A stretch of 52,696 nucleotides of DNA from Candidatus Saccharimonadota bacterium (GCA_025927415.1 JAICLK010000002.1:1-52696); one strand, 5' to 3'. Positions 29,562 to 39,053 are shown, numbered from the stretch's first letter. The notes: a model not told the origin generated them from the letters alone. Made by a program: numbers and translations.

Positions 29562-30362
29562 TCAGTTATTTTTTATGGTAGGCTGGAGTTTATCCCGTAA
29601 GGCCTGCATGGTGAGTTCGGTGCGCGCGCGGGCGTAGGTGCAAAATTCGCACGGGCCGCCCATGATGGAGTCGCCGACTGGTGGCATTTCGCCGTCCATG
29701 CAAGCTTTCATTGCCGCAACAGTCGGCTCAATCCAATCGGCGTTGCCTTTGTACGGAATGAGTTTGGTTTTGAACTCTACACGGTTATTGAAGCCGTCCA
29801 AATCCATGCGACCGTTGGCGTACACGAAGTATGCCATGTCGCTCACCAGCAGGTCGTTTTTGCGCAGCAGCCACTGGTATACCTCCACTTGACGTTTGTA
29901 GCTGATTTGCCAGCCGCTGTCGATGCTCACCTCTTTATCTTTGGCCGTTGCTTTGTAATCCACCACCATGAGCTCGCCCGTTACATCGTCAATCCATACA
30001 TCGTCAATACCCCCAAACACCAGGAGGTTGGTCGGCTCGTGCAGATGTTGGATTCCGACAAACGTTTCGCGCCAATCATCCAGTTTTGCGTGGCTGTACG
30101 GAATGGCCTTTAGCCCATTTTCCACCATGATCGGATGTGGCGCTTTTTTGGCACGGTAGACATCGAACTCTTTTTTAAATAGCTCGTCGATAGCTTTGTT
30201 AATGTTGAACGGCGGACTGTTTGGCCGCGTAATCTTCAACCGAGCATCCAGCCAAAAACAGCGCGGGCACTGTTTGAACAACTCTATTTTGCTGCGGCTG
30301 ATTTTGAACGCCGTTTTTTGGCCAGGCTTGTACGGCTGGCTGCGCTCCCTCCAATAATTCAT
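29562..30362 (-). CDS. PD-(D/E)XK nuclease superfamily (RecB/Cas4-like) protein
   Basis: SRSKIELFKQCPRCFWLDARLKI; GIDDVWIDDVTGELMVVDYKATAKD; KRQVEVYQWLLRKN; CEFCTYARAR. No CRISPR array or other cas gene seen. Confidence 0.8.
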   Translation of the reverse strand: MNYWRERSQPYKPGQKTAFKISRSKIELFKQCPRCFWLDARLKITRPNSPPFNINKAIDELFKKEFDVYRAKKAPHPIMVENGLKAIPYSHAKLDDWRETFVGIQHLHEPTNLLVFGGIDDVWIDDVTGELMVVDYKATAKDKEVSIDSGWQISYKRQVEVYQWLLRKNDLLVSDMAYFVYANGRMDLDGFNNRVEFKTKLIPYKGNADWIEPTVAAMKACMDGEMPPVGDSIMGGPCEFCTYARARTELTMQALRDKLQPTIKNN

Positions 30363-30448
30363 TGATAAAGTATAGCCTACGGATATACTTTTCGATACCC
30401 GAAAGCAAAGCAGACGTGCTCAATTCCCTGCCGTGACTCGAATAAACT

Positions 30449-31075
30449 TTAGAGCTTGCGAAGAATTTTTAACAGCTCTTCCGGGTCGTGCGCAATGGCT
30501 ACTGGATGCTGCACTTTCAGCCGCTCCTCGCTGTTGTAGCCCCATGTCACCGCCACGGCTAGCACCCCGACTTTGTGTGCGGCCTTCAGGTCGCCAGCTT
30601 CGTCACCAATATATACACAATCTTCGGGCTTCAGGTTGTTACGGCGTAGCATCTTGCGCAAACCGTGCGCTTTGCCCAAGATGCTGGCATCGCCCTGCAT
30701 GTCGGTAAAGTATTGGTCAAGATCATTTCCCTCAAGAAACAGGCGGATGTTTTTCTTACGATTGGAGCTCAGCGCAAAGAAATTTTTATCGCCCTCTTTG
30801 TGCAAGCTCTGCAAGAGCTTGTCGATACCCGCAAACGGCTTTATCTCGGTAATGTGTTCGCCCATGGCTTTGCGCCCGTCAATAAACAACGACAAGAATC
30901 GCCGCTTAGGAATGCGCAACTCTTTTGCCATGCCGCGCATCGACATGCCGCTTAAGGTTTGGCTCAGCCCCGGCGTCATTTCCCGACCTGCCTTCTCGGC
31001 CAAAAAGGATGTAACAAAATCAAAGCTGTTGGCGAGCGTTCCGTCAAAGTCCCAAATGATTGTCCGCTTGGTCAT
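30449..31075 (-). CDS. HAD-family hydrolase (phosphoglycolate phosphatase-like)
   Basis: TIIWDFDGTLANSFDFV; FFALSSNRKKNI; KAHGLRKMLRRNNLKPEDCVYIGDEAGDLKAAHKVGVLAVAVTWG. Confidence 0.93.
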   Translation of the reverse strand: MTKRTIIWDFDGTLANSFDFVTSFLAEKAGREMTPGLSQTLSGMSMRGMAKELRIPKRRFLSLFIDGRKAMGEHITEIKPFAGIDKLLQSLHKEGDKNFFALSSNRKKNIRLFLEGNDLDQYFTDMQGDASILGKAHGLRKMLRRNNLKPEDCVYIGDEAGDLKAAHKVGVLAVAVTWGYNSEERLKVQHPVAIAHDPEELLKILRKL

Positions 31076-31082
31076 TACTCAC

Positions 31083-31895
31083 TCACGGCCGTAAGCTGCC
31101 GGCAAATATTTGCCAAGCGAATGCTGATTCCATCACAAAAATCAAAATCAGATAGACAAACTCGGCGTGCATATAGTCTGCCCAGTGACCGAGCTTTCGC
31201 ATACTAACGCAAGCGTTCGCTACAATGAGCAGCATTAACACAAAGACACTACCGATAAGCCACGTAACATGCGCCGGCACACCGGCACCATATAGGTGAT
31301 CACTTACCGCATATATTACCACCGCCAGCCACGGCAATGCGCCCGCAAGGCAACTTATGGCACACGTCACCCAGTGTGACAACTGGCTGGCCTGATTTTG
31401 CGTTTCCATAATGATACCAAGCAAGCTACTCACCGCCATCAAACCAAATAGTAGTATGAGTGTCGAGACATCTTGCACGCCCACCAGCATGCCAATAGCC
31501 ACTAACGCCAAGCCGCCGACCAGCGCCAATTCGATCCAGCGAATTACATTTTGACTTTTCTTCAAATTCTTTTCGTAAAATCCGCGCAGTTTTGTTGCCA
31601 CGAGTACATGGGTAACTGCCGAAACCAGTAATACGGCCGCCACAACGTACGCCAAATTCAGATCAAACAGATTACGGGTGCCCAGGGCCAACACAGTGTG
31701 GCCTTGCGCCTGTGATAACAGCGTGTCCACACCCAGAAAGTTCGTCGTGACCATAAAGGGTCGATTGGCGCTTAAAATGAGGATGGCAATAGCTTGCAAC
31801 GCGAACAGCCCACCGAGCCACAGGTTCAGACGACGCATGGTTTCAACCTTTATTTTTTTGCGGGGCTTTTCGGTAAAAATTGTAAGCACACTCAT
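31083..31895 (-). CDS. Heliorhodopsin homologue lacking the canonical TM7 retinal-binding lysine
   Basis: 270 aa, about 7 TM. Heliorhodopsin-like motifs: KSQNVIRWIELAL (TM3 counterion Glu retained), SCLAGALPWLAVVIYAV, KLGHWADYMHAEFVYLILIFVMESAFAWQIFAGSLRP; the Lys of the AKSALAWQ(V/I)F motif is Glu (codon 31130-31128 = GAA). Confidence 0.88.
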   Translation of the reverse strand: MSVLTIFTEKPRKKIKVETMRRLNLWLGGLFALQAIAILILSANRPFMVTTNFLGVDTLLSQAQGHTVLALGTRNLFDLNLAYVVAAVLLVSAVTHVLVATKLRGFYEKNLKKSQNVIRWIELALVGGLALVAIGMLVGVQDVSTLILLFGLMAVSSLLGIIMETQNQASQLSHWVTCAISCLAGALPWLAVVIYAVSDHLYGAGVPAHVTWLIGSVFVLMLLIVANACVSMRKLGHWADYMHAEFVYLILIFVMESAFAWQIFAGSLRP

Positions 31896-31942
31896 TGCTT
31901 AAACTATAGCATCCCTTCGTGCCCGAACACAATTTTGACGCG

Positions 31943-32632
31943 TTACTCGCAGGTGGTGTTGTTCTGCGGTACGCTGAGCCATCCAGACTCAAGCGATACG
32001 GCACCCGTAACATGGAGACGGAACTGATACGTCGATACGCCATCACCCGAGAAATTCAAGAGCATTTGGGAATTGTCCGATGGAATAGTGATAGTCGTGT
32101 CGCCGGTGGCGATGTTTGTCACGGTAGCCGATTGCTGCGTATCAGTAGTGGTACCATTGTTTGCCGCCTGTACTTCCCAATACCAACTTATGGCACCGGC
32201 CGTTGTCACTGCGCTCCGAAAAGTAATTTGTGCAGACTTCAAGGTATACAATGGCTGGCCGGATGCTTGCGTGCATGCAGTGATTTGGCCAGGGCTGAAT
32301 GCCAACTGTGGCGCAGGCGTCTGGCCTGTAGGCATTGGCGCCGGCATTATCACCGGTTTGTTTCTGCCCTGTTTCGGCTGAACGCTTTTTGGAGTGGTTG
32401 GCGAATTACCATTCAGCATAGAGAGCGGCGAAGAAGTCGCAGCGTTGTGCGTAATGCTCGCAAGTGTTTGTTTTGCACCCTCCGACGAGTGTACAAGTGG
32501 ACCAGCATCAACATGGCTTGCAACCACAAGAATAGCGACGCCCAGCGCCACCGCGCCAACAGCTACCAAGCTGATAGTTCGTCGAAGGCCCTTCCAGGCA
32601 TTCATGAACAAGATACTAAAAAGCCGCTTCAC
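31943..32632 (-). CDS. Membrane-anchored/secreted hypothetical protein
   Basis: N-terminal TM (ISLVAVGAVALGVAILVVASHV), Pro/Thr-rich linker, beta-rich C-terminus; GTG start. Confidence 0.7.
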   Translation of the reverse strand: MKRLFSILFMNAWKGLRRTISLVAVGAVALGVAILVVASHVDAGPLVHSSEGAKQTLASITHNAATSSPLSMLNGNSPTTPKSVQPKQGRNKPVIMPAPMPTGQTPAPQLAFSPGQITACTQASGQPLYTLKSAQITFRSAVTTAGAISWYWEVQAANNGTTTDTQQSATVTNIATGDTTITIPSDNSQMLLNFSGDGVSTYQFRLHVTGAVSLESGWLSVPQNNTTCE

Positions 32633-32718
32633 TTACGTCCTCTTTAACCTTGCAAGTATAGCACAAAAACAAGAAAATTTGCAATTCCTTTAGAATTATT
32701 TTAATATTTATTTAAGAA

Positions 32719-33021
32719 TTACTCCTCTACGGTCACATCACGCCAAAAAGCAACGTAATTACTGAAGTCTTTCTTCACAATGTCGATAGCCGAGGGCTTT
32801 GGCTTGGGATAACTCCAAGCGCTGTCTTTGCTCCAATTTTCGCCTTCGCCCACGTCAAAGTATTGGCACACGCCCTTCCATGGGCAGGTGTAGGGCGTCG
32901 GGCTTTCACGTAAGAAAGCCTTCTGCACGCTTGATGGTGGGAAATACCAATTCTGCTCGATATAAATCACATCATCTTTTGTTGCCTCGGCGATAACTTT
33001 GCCATTCCAAATTGCTTTCAT
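32719..33021 (-). CDS. DUF427 family protein
   Basis: MKAIWNGKVIAEATKDDVIYIEQNWYFPPSSVQKAFLRESPTPYTCPWKGVCQYFDV; start at 33021. Confidence 0.9.
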   Translation of the reverse strand: MKAIWNGKVIAEATKDDVIYIEQNWYFPPSSVQKAFLRESPTPYTCPWKGVCQYFDVGEGENWSKDSAWSYPKPKPSAIDIVKKDFSNYVAFWRDVTVEE

Positions 33022-33040
33022 TTGAACTCCTTTTAATTTC

Positions 33041-33475
33041 TTACCAGAGCCAGCGCCAGCGCGCCACATTACGGCGCCACCATGCGCCAATACTTAAAAC
33101 TTGGTGCGGATAGCCAAAGAAAATTATCCACAACAGGACAATGTATACAAGATAGCCGCCAGTGCGCATAGGTGTCATGCCTGACAGCGATTTAGCCCAT
33201 GCCAGCGCTAATAATAGACTGCCGACGGCAGTGACGAGACGTACTAGTATGCCGAGAACCATGGCCGCTCCAATGACGGCACAAAACCACACGGCAGGTG
33301 CTCGCCAATCATGAAAGCGGGTGCGCTCGTTGAAGAATATCCACAAAAAAATAGCGCCCAAGATGAAACGTGCAGCCGCAATGGCATACCAAACACCAAT
33401 GTCTGATGCAGTTTGGTTCGATTTTGTCCGTGTCATATGCATATCTATTATGGCGCACGGATGTTCAAACAACAA
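33041..33475 (-). CDS. DoxX-like small integral membrane protein
   Basis: AAARFILGAIFLWIFFNE...WFCAVIGAAMVLGILVRLVTAVGSLLLALAWAKSLSG...; exact start uncertain (33475 or MHMTRT at 33442). Confidence 0.65.
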   Translation of the reverse strand: MLFEHPCAIIDMHMTRTKSNQTASDIGVWYAIAAARFILGAIFLWIFFNERTRFHDWRAPAVWFCAVIGAAMVLGILVRLVTAVGSLLLALAWAKSLSGMTPMRTGGYLVYIVLLWIIFFGYPHQVLSIGAWWRRNVARWRWLW

Positions 33476-33477
33476 GC

Positions 33478-35016
33478 TTATGAAGCTTTGGGCGCGTCCA
33501 ACTTGAGTTCGGGATATATCACCTTGGTACCTTCGTCTATGTCTTGGCGAAGCTGTGGAAATGGCACGCCTTCGCGAGCTGTTACGCCTTCCAGCAACCA
33601 GAACAAACGCTCGCTATGGCCATAACCGCAGGCGGGCGGCATGCCGTACTCCAGCATTTCGACAAAGTCGATGTCGAGCATCATAGCTTCGGCGTCGCCA
33701 GCATTACGCATCTCTTGCTGCTCTACAAAACGGCCAAGCTGATCCACTGGATCGTTCAGCTCGCTGTAAGCTTTGCTTGCCTCGGTACCACCAAGTAACA
33801 GGTTGAATTGCTCGGTGAGTCGATGGTCATTCGGCTGCAGTTTTGCTAGCGGCTGCAAAAAGGTTGGAATATCTACGAGAAATGCCGGACCGGCGATTTC
33901 CACGCGAATTTTCTTCCAAAGCTTGTCGATGACACGCGAACGGTTGTCGATCTTCTCTACCTCGCCGCCAATTTTCTTGAGCTGCTCAACCGCATCTTCT
34001 AGGGTGCAATCGAACACATCCAGGCCATAGCGCTCGCGGATAACGTCCACGAAACTCACGCGCGGCCAGTTTTCGCCGTCGTTGCCAAAGTCCACCGCTT
34101 GCCCATTCGCCAGCTTGAACTGGCGCGTGCCCCACGTTTTGTCGACGGTAGCGCGCACCATTTCTTGCGTAAATTGCATGCCTTGTTCCCAGTCGGCGTA
34201 TGCCCAGTACCATTCCATTGCCACGTGCTCGGGCAAATGCTCGTCGGAGTAATTTTCGTTTCGGAAGCGCGGACCGATGTCGAAAACTTTTTCGTAACCG
34301 GCGCCGATGAGTCGCTTCAGCGGCAGCTCGTGACTAATACGCAGGTAAAAATCCTGATCCAGCGCGTCCATGTGCGTGACAAACGGGTTGGCGTCGGCAC
34401 CGCCGGTAGTGTGTTCGAGCACCGGAATGTTGATTTCAATAAATCCGTGGTCGATGAGATACTGACGCGTGGCTTGCCAAAAGTTGCTGCGGCGAATAAA
34501 ACGCTCGTACACCTCGCGGTTGACGTTCATGTCGATGTAACGGCGACGCAGACGCTCTTCTTTGTTGGTGAAACTTTCATGCGTCGTCGGCATGGGCCGC
34601 AGACTCTTCGTGAGCAAACGCAGACGCTCCACGCCCACTGAAATTTCGCCGGTTTGGGTTTTAATAACTTTGCCGTGTACTTCAACAAAATCCCCACTGT
34701 CGAGGAGTGGCAATTGCTCCATGCCGAGCTGGCTGTTAGCAGCGTCCAACCCTGCAACTTCGCCCTCCCGGAAAAACAACTGCACAGTGCCACTGGCATC
34801 ACGGATAGATACAAACGCAATTTTGCCAAAGCGGCGAATATTCATGATACGCCCAACCACGCTCACCGCTTGATTTTCGAGTTCACCAAATTTTTCGGTA
34901 ACGTCAGCCAACATATGACTGCGCTCGACATGTGCCGGATATGGGTCAACACCTAGCTTTTTCAGGTCTTCCAGTTTGCGAACGCGCTCGTTGCGATAGT
35001 CTTTTAGTGTTGCCAT
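33478..35016 (-). CDS. lysS: Lysyl-tRNA synthetase (class II)
   Basis: RLRRRYIDMNVNREVYERFIRRSNFWQATRQYLIDHGFIEINIPVLEHTTGGADANPFVTHMDALDQDFYLRISHELPLKRLIGAGYEKVFDIGPRFRNE. ATG at 35016, 7 nt after TATAAT; extended ORF start at 35154 rejected. Confidence 0.97.
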   Translation of the reverse strand: MATLKDYRNERVRKLEDLKKLGVDPYPAHVERSHMLADVTEKFGELENQAVSVVGRIMNIRRFGKIAFVSIRDASGTVQLFFREGEVAGLDAANSQLGMEQLPLLDSGDFVEVHGKVIKTQTGEISVGVERLRLLTKSLRPMPTTHESFTNKEERLRRRYIDMNVNREVYERFIRRSNFWQATRQYLIDHGFIEINIPVLEHTTGGADANPFVTHMDALDQDFYLRISHELPLKRLIGAGYEKVFDIGPRFRNENYSDEHLPEHVAMEWYWAYADWEQGMQFTQEMVRATVDKTWGTRQFKLANGQAVDFGNDGENWPRVSFVDVIRERYGLDVFDCTLEDAVEQLKKIGGEVEKIDNRSRVIDKLWKKIRVEIAGPAFLVDIPTFLQPLAKLQPNDHRLTEQFNLLLGGTEASKAYSELNDPVDQLGRFVEQQEMRNAGDAEAMMLDIDFVEMLEYGMPPACGYGHSERLFWLLEGVTAREGVPFPQLRQDIDEGTKVIYPELKLDAPKAS

Positions 35017-35053
35017 TGCCAAAATTATAACAGATTGAGAAAACTTTCGAGCA

Positions 35054-35177
35054 GACAACCTCAGCAGAATGATGCAGTGTGGTTGAAATGCGAGCACCGT
35101 AAAGGAGCCGTACTTACGGTACGGAGCGTGCGGAGCGCAGCAGTTCGGCCGCAATGCGCCGTTCTGCTGAGGTTGTC
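35054..35177. repeat. Long hairpin, copy B of a two-copy family
   Basis: Perfect 16-bp arms gacaacctcagcagaa (35054-35069) and ttctgctgaggttgtc (35162-35177). The 90-nt core 35071-35160 starts GATGCAGTG and ends GCAATGCGCC, as in copy A. Confidence 0.85.
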
Positions 35178-35639
35178 CTAAGAAACTTCGACGATTTTGT
35201 ATGTAGCGGTTTCAGCTGGCGTTTTGATTTCTACTTCTTCGCCAACTTTTTTGCCCAGCAACGCTTTGCCAATCGGCGATTCATCGGAGATCTTGCCATT
35301 CAACGGGTCAGCTTCAACGGTTCCAACCACTTGGAATTCTTTGGTTTTGCCATCGTTTCCCAGCTTCACGCTACTGCCAAGCACCACTTTGCCGGCACTC
35401 TTCGGCGCCTTGATAAGCTCTACGTTTTGCAAGATATGCTCAATTTCAGCAATACGCGCCTCGTTCTTGTCCTGCTCCTGGCGGGCAGATTGGTATTCAG
35501 AATTCTCTGCCAAGTCGCCGAGTTCGCGCGCAGTTTTAATACGATCGGTTACGGCGGCGCGCTGACTAACCAAGTTCTTCAACTCGGCCTCAAGTTCAGT
35601 CACGCCAGCTTTGGTCAAACGAAATTGTTTGCTTATCAT
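35178..35639 (-). CDS. greA: Transcription elongation factor GreA
   Basis: LTKAGVTELEAELKNLVSQRAAVTDRIKTARELGDLAENSEYQSARQEQDKNEARIAEIEHILQNVEL; AAGGAG SD. Confidence 0.97.
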   Translation of the reverse strand: MISKQFRLTKAGVTELEAELKNLVSQRAAVTDRIKTARELGDLAENSEYQSARQEQDKNEARIAEIEHILQNVELIKAPKSAGKVVLGSSVKLGNDGKTKEFQVVGTVEADPLNGKISDESPIGKALLGKKVGEEVEIKTPAETATYKIVEVS

Positions 35640-35695
35640 ATGTTTCTCCTTTTCAGCAGCACCTGATTGGCACTCGTACGCATACGCCCACGAGC

Positions 35696-36946
35696 TTATG
35701 CGAACAGCTTCATCAAATTTTCTTTGTCTAGAAGTTGCGAGTCGGATTTGTCACGTGCCTTAACTTCAAACTTGTTTTCGGCAATCGTCCTGCTACTTAC
35801 CACTACCCTGTACGGGATGCCCATGAGATCGGCGTCGGCGAACTTCTCGCCAGGACGTTCGTCACGGTCATCATATAGTACCGCAACACCATTTTCAGTC
35901 AAGTCATTATAGAGTTTATCCGCAGCTTTTGTTACGTCAGCGTCGTTGCCGAGGCGGGCCAGGTACACGTTGGCTGGCGCCACAGCAGCCGGCCACACAA
36001 TGCCCTTATCATCGGCGAAATGCTCAGCAATCATACCCATGAGACGGCTTATGCCAATGCCGTAGCAGCCCATGACAATCGATTGTTGATGGCCGGTTTC
36101 GTCCGCGTAATACAAACCCAGCGCGTCGGAATACTTGCTCTCCAGCGGGAAAATGTTTCCTACTTCCACCCCGCGCTTTTCGACCAGCTCTTCCCGCTTG
36201 AGGCCGAGTTTGGCGAGATTTTCATCCGTGAAGATTTCTTTGTTCACGGCAATTTTTTTGCCTTCGTGCACATAAATGGTATCTTCGCCGACATCGCTGA
36301 GGGTTTGGAACTCATCACTAAAACGCGTGGTAAAAATGCCACCGTCGGCATAGGTGCGATAGGTAATGCCGCCCAAGCCTAAACGGTCGTACACCTTAGC
36401 GTAGGCCAGCGCTGCCTTTTCATACAGCTCGTCGTGCTCTTGCTGGCTGCGCGCAAACGAGTACATGTCTTTCATGATGAACTCGCGGCCGCGCAAAAGA
36501 CCACTCTTGGCGCGCAGCTCATTACGGAACTTGGTTTGAATCTGATATGCATAAATTGGCAAGTCTTTGTACGAGTTCACGAAAGCCTGGAGTATGTCGA
36601 CAATCGGCTCTTCATGCGTGAGGCCAAGCCCAAGCTCGGTGCCATTTTTCAACTTGGTTTTAAACCAGTTGTCTACTTTCGCATCGTCCCAACGATCGGT
36701 TTTCTCGAACAACTCTTGCGGCTGGAGCGCTGTCAGCATTACCTCTTGGCCGCCGATGGCATTCATTTCCTCACGCACAATTTGCTTGATGTTTTCGAGC
36801 ACGCGCAAACCCAGCGGCAAATACGCATAGACGCCGGCCATTTCTTTATGTACAAAACCAGCCTGGATAAGCAGCTTAGCGTTTTTGGACGTCTCGCCCG
36901 CAGGTTCGGTTCTGCTCGTTTTGGTGAATAGTGAGCTCATCCTCAT
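35696..36946 (-). CDS. proS: Prolyl-tRNA synthetase (short bacterial form)
   Basis: LLIQAGFVHKEMAGVYAYLPLGLRVLENIKQIVREEMNAIGGQEVMLTALQP; RGREFIMKDMYSFARSQQEHDELY; VMGCYGIGISRLMGMIAE. Confidence 0.96.
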   Translation of the reverse strand: MRMSSLFTKTSRTEPAGETSKNAKLLIQAGFVHKEMAGVYAYLPLGLRVLENIKQIVREEMNAIGGQEVMLTALQPQELFEKTDRWDDAKVDNWFKTKLKNGTELGLGLTHEEPIVDILQAFVNSYKDLPIYAYQIQTKFRNELRAKSGLLRGREFIMKDMYSFARSQQEHDELYEKAALAYAKVYDRLGLGGITYRTYADGGIFTTRFSDEFQTLSDVGEDTIYVHEGKKIAVNKEIFTDENLAKLGLKREELVEKRGVEVGNIFPLESKYSDALGLYYADETGHQQSIVMGCYGIGISRLMGMIAEHFADDKGIVWPAAVAPANVYLARLGNDADVTKAADKLYNDLTENGVAVLYDDRDERPGEKFADADLMGIPYRVVVSSRTIAENKFEVKARDKSDSQLLDKENLMKLFA

Positions 36947-37066
36947 GGTGTGTTTCCTTGTTTAAAATAGAGCGGTTCTTGTCAGCAAAAGGTACGCGGC
37001 TGACACGCCGGAATTTGGAGTGGATTTGCAAGCAGCGGAACGCGTTTCATTGGCATTCATTGTAGC

Positions 37067-37888
37067 CTAGTGCTGGAGAAAACGAAACATCTGGACGAAT
37101 GCCAGCAGATTCACCATGCCGTGCACGCCCATAGATGCATACAGCCGGCCCGTCTTTTCGCGCAGGAAGACGAGCACCAGCGACAGGACGAATGTGTCGG
37201 CCGCACCAATCCACAACGGGCCGGAACCGCCATTTTCTGGCAAATGCGCTGCGGCAAAAATCAAACTTGTCAGCAGCGCCGCACCAACTTTGGGCAAACT
37301 CTTTTTGAGGCTGGTGTACAAAAATCCGCGCATTAAAATCTCTTCAACCACCGGTGGTATGATAACCAGACTCACCGCTGTAAGTACCAGCTCGCTGGCA
37401 CCATGTGCAGTTTGAAAGCCAACGTTCTGCTGCTCGCTATTGAGTGATGGGAAGATACTGGTGAGTGCACCAAATAGGATAGCCCACGGCACAAAATACA
37501 GCGCAAAACCGGCAAGCGCGTACAAAATATCCTCCGCCTTTGGCCGCTTCAGCCCAATGCCGCGAAAGCTGAATTTGTAATGCCGCAGAAACTGCCAGAG
37601 TCCCAGCACCGTCAGTCCTTCCGCAAGTAGGGTAAAAACAAACTGAGCCATGACGGAGTTCGTTAGCCAATCGTTAGCGGCCGATGTCGTCCAGTGGTGC
37701 GTTCTGGGATAGATGGAGACGAGCATTATGGCAATAAACTGCGCCGCGAAGTACAAAACCACTGCGGCCAACACGGCAACAAACGGGCTCCAGGGCACTG
37801 ATTTTTCGTGAGAGACAACCGATTTTGCCTGCCCGATTTTTTTCGGCTCGGCAACGATGTTTTTAGAAGAATCGTTTGACATCGACAA
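37067..37888 (-). CDS. CPBP family intramembrane metalloprotease
   Basis: PPVVEEILMRGFLYTSL, SLIFAAAHLP, MGVHGMVNLLAF motifs; multi-TM. Confidence 0.9.
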   Translation of the reverse strand: MSMSNDSSKNIVAEPKKIGQAKSVVSHEKSVPWSPFVAVLAAVVLYFAAQFIAIMLVSIYPRTHHWTTSAANDWLTNSVMAQFVFTLLAEGLTVLGLWQFLRHYKFSFRGIGLKRPKAEDILYALAGFALYFVPWAILFGALTSIFPSLNSEQQNVGFQTAHGASELVLTAVSLVIIPPVVEEILMRGFLYTSLKKSLPKVGAALLTSLIFAAAHLPENGGSGPLWIGAADTFVLSLVLVFLREKTGRLYASMGVHGMVNLLAFVQMFRFLQH

Positions 37889-39053
37889 TCGTGATTAACC
37901 CGATTAACAGTAGTAAAAACACAAAGCTGCCACCATATACCCAGTTCTCAAATTCTTCAGTCAGCGGCTTTCGCAACAAACGCGAAAGGTAGGTCAGGAA
38001 GATTTTGCCGCCGTCCAATGCCGGAATAGGCAAGACATTCATAATCGCTAGGCTCAGCGAAATCACCGCCACAATCATCAACATAAACTGGTAACCCAAA
38101 CTACTGCCATCTTTGAGCACCACGAAGATACCAACCGGGCCGGAAACCTGACTGCTGGCCGCAGTTTGCCCAGCTTCGCGCGCGGCATGGTTGCGGGTGA
38201 GCGCGCCGGCAACGATATCCGCCAAGCCGTGCACTGCTGTCCAAAGCCCCTTGAGTGTCAGCACGGTAAGCTGTTTCGCAACCCCTACGGCAACAATCGG
38301 TGCCGACCATGTCGAGCGCTGCAGCGTAAATTCTGACGGCTCTATGCCCAAATAACCTTTGGGATTACTCGTATTCCGACTAGCCGCGACTGCTTTCTCG
38401 TTCAATAATGTCACCGTTGCCGTGCGTGTTGCACCATTACGCACATATGACAGCATGATGGTTTGGCCGGCCAGACTTTTGGTGACATTCGGCAGCTTGT
38501 TGGCCTGCGAAAGTTTCTGGACTTTTTGCGGGTTATTAGCTGGCGCGAGGCTCAACAGCTCGTCCCTTCCCTGCAAGCCAATCTTTGCGGCTGGCGAGCC
38601 AGGCTGTACATTGCCAACTAAAACTTCGTCTTTGACAATTTTCGTGTCGCTTTTGACCGTGAACTGATTATCAACCAGCTGCGGCATGCCAGCCCACGCA
38701 AGGATCATGAACAGCACCAACGCCGCCAACAAGTTCATGCCCACGCCGGCAGCCATGATTTTGGTCTTTACCCAAGTGCTGGCCGCGCCGAACGTTCCGG
38801 GCTCTGTGTCGCTATCGTGCTCACCTTTCAGACGCACAAAGCCACCCAGCGGCAGCGCGTTGATACTAAACTCAAAACCTTTGCGGCCTTTTTTGCCTTT
38901 AATTTTGCGGCTCCAAATTTTTGGCGGGAAAAAAATGCCGAACTCTTCGGCTTCTACGCCGTTGCGGCGCGCCACCAAAAAATGCCCCAGCTCATGCACA
39001 ACCACAAGACCGAGGAACAAAACGATGCCAACAATCAGGAGCAACACTGCCAT
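37863..39053 (-). CDS. rseP: Site-2 protease RseP-like (M50), with PDZ
   Basis: VVVHELGHFLVARRNGVEAEEFGIFFPPKIWS; NVLPIPALDGGKIF. ATG at 39053; ORF-track start at 39065 uses TTG. Confidence 0.93.
   Translation of the reverse strand: MAVLLLIVGIVLFLGLVVVHELGHFLVARRNGVEAEEFGIFFPPKIWSRKIKGKKGRKGFEFSINALPLGGFVRLKGEHDSDTEPGTFGAASTWVKTKIMAAGVGMNLLAALVLFMILAWAGMPQLVDNQFTVKSDTKIVKDEVLVGNVQPGSPAAKIGLQGRDELLSLAPANNPQKVQKLSQANKLPNVTKSLAGQTIMLSYVRNGATRTATVTLLNEKAVAASRNTSNPKGYLGIEPSEFTLQRSTWSAPIVAVGVAKQLTVLTLKGLWTAVHGLADIVAGALTRNHAAREAGQTAASSQVSGPVGIFVVLKDGSSLGYQFMLMIVAVISLSLAIMNVLPIPALDGGKIFLTYLSRLLRKPLTEEFENWVYGGSFVFLLLLIGLITIVDVKRFF

Noticed and set aside
29562-30362. Cas4-like nuclease as evidence of a CRISPR system
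   Set aside because: No repeat-spacer array or other cas genes were found anywhere in the window.
33124-33132. Perfect DnaA-box-like TTATCCACA
   Set aside because: A single copy inside the DoxX-like coding region; no cluster of boxes, so not evidence for oriC.
36947-37066. proS upstream region examined for a T-box leader
   Set aside because: No T-box core or antiterminator sequence recognised. The glyS, serS and lysS upstream regions are also too short or lack it.
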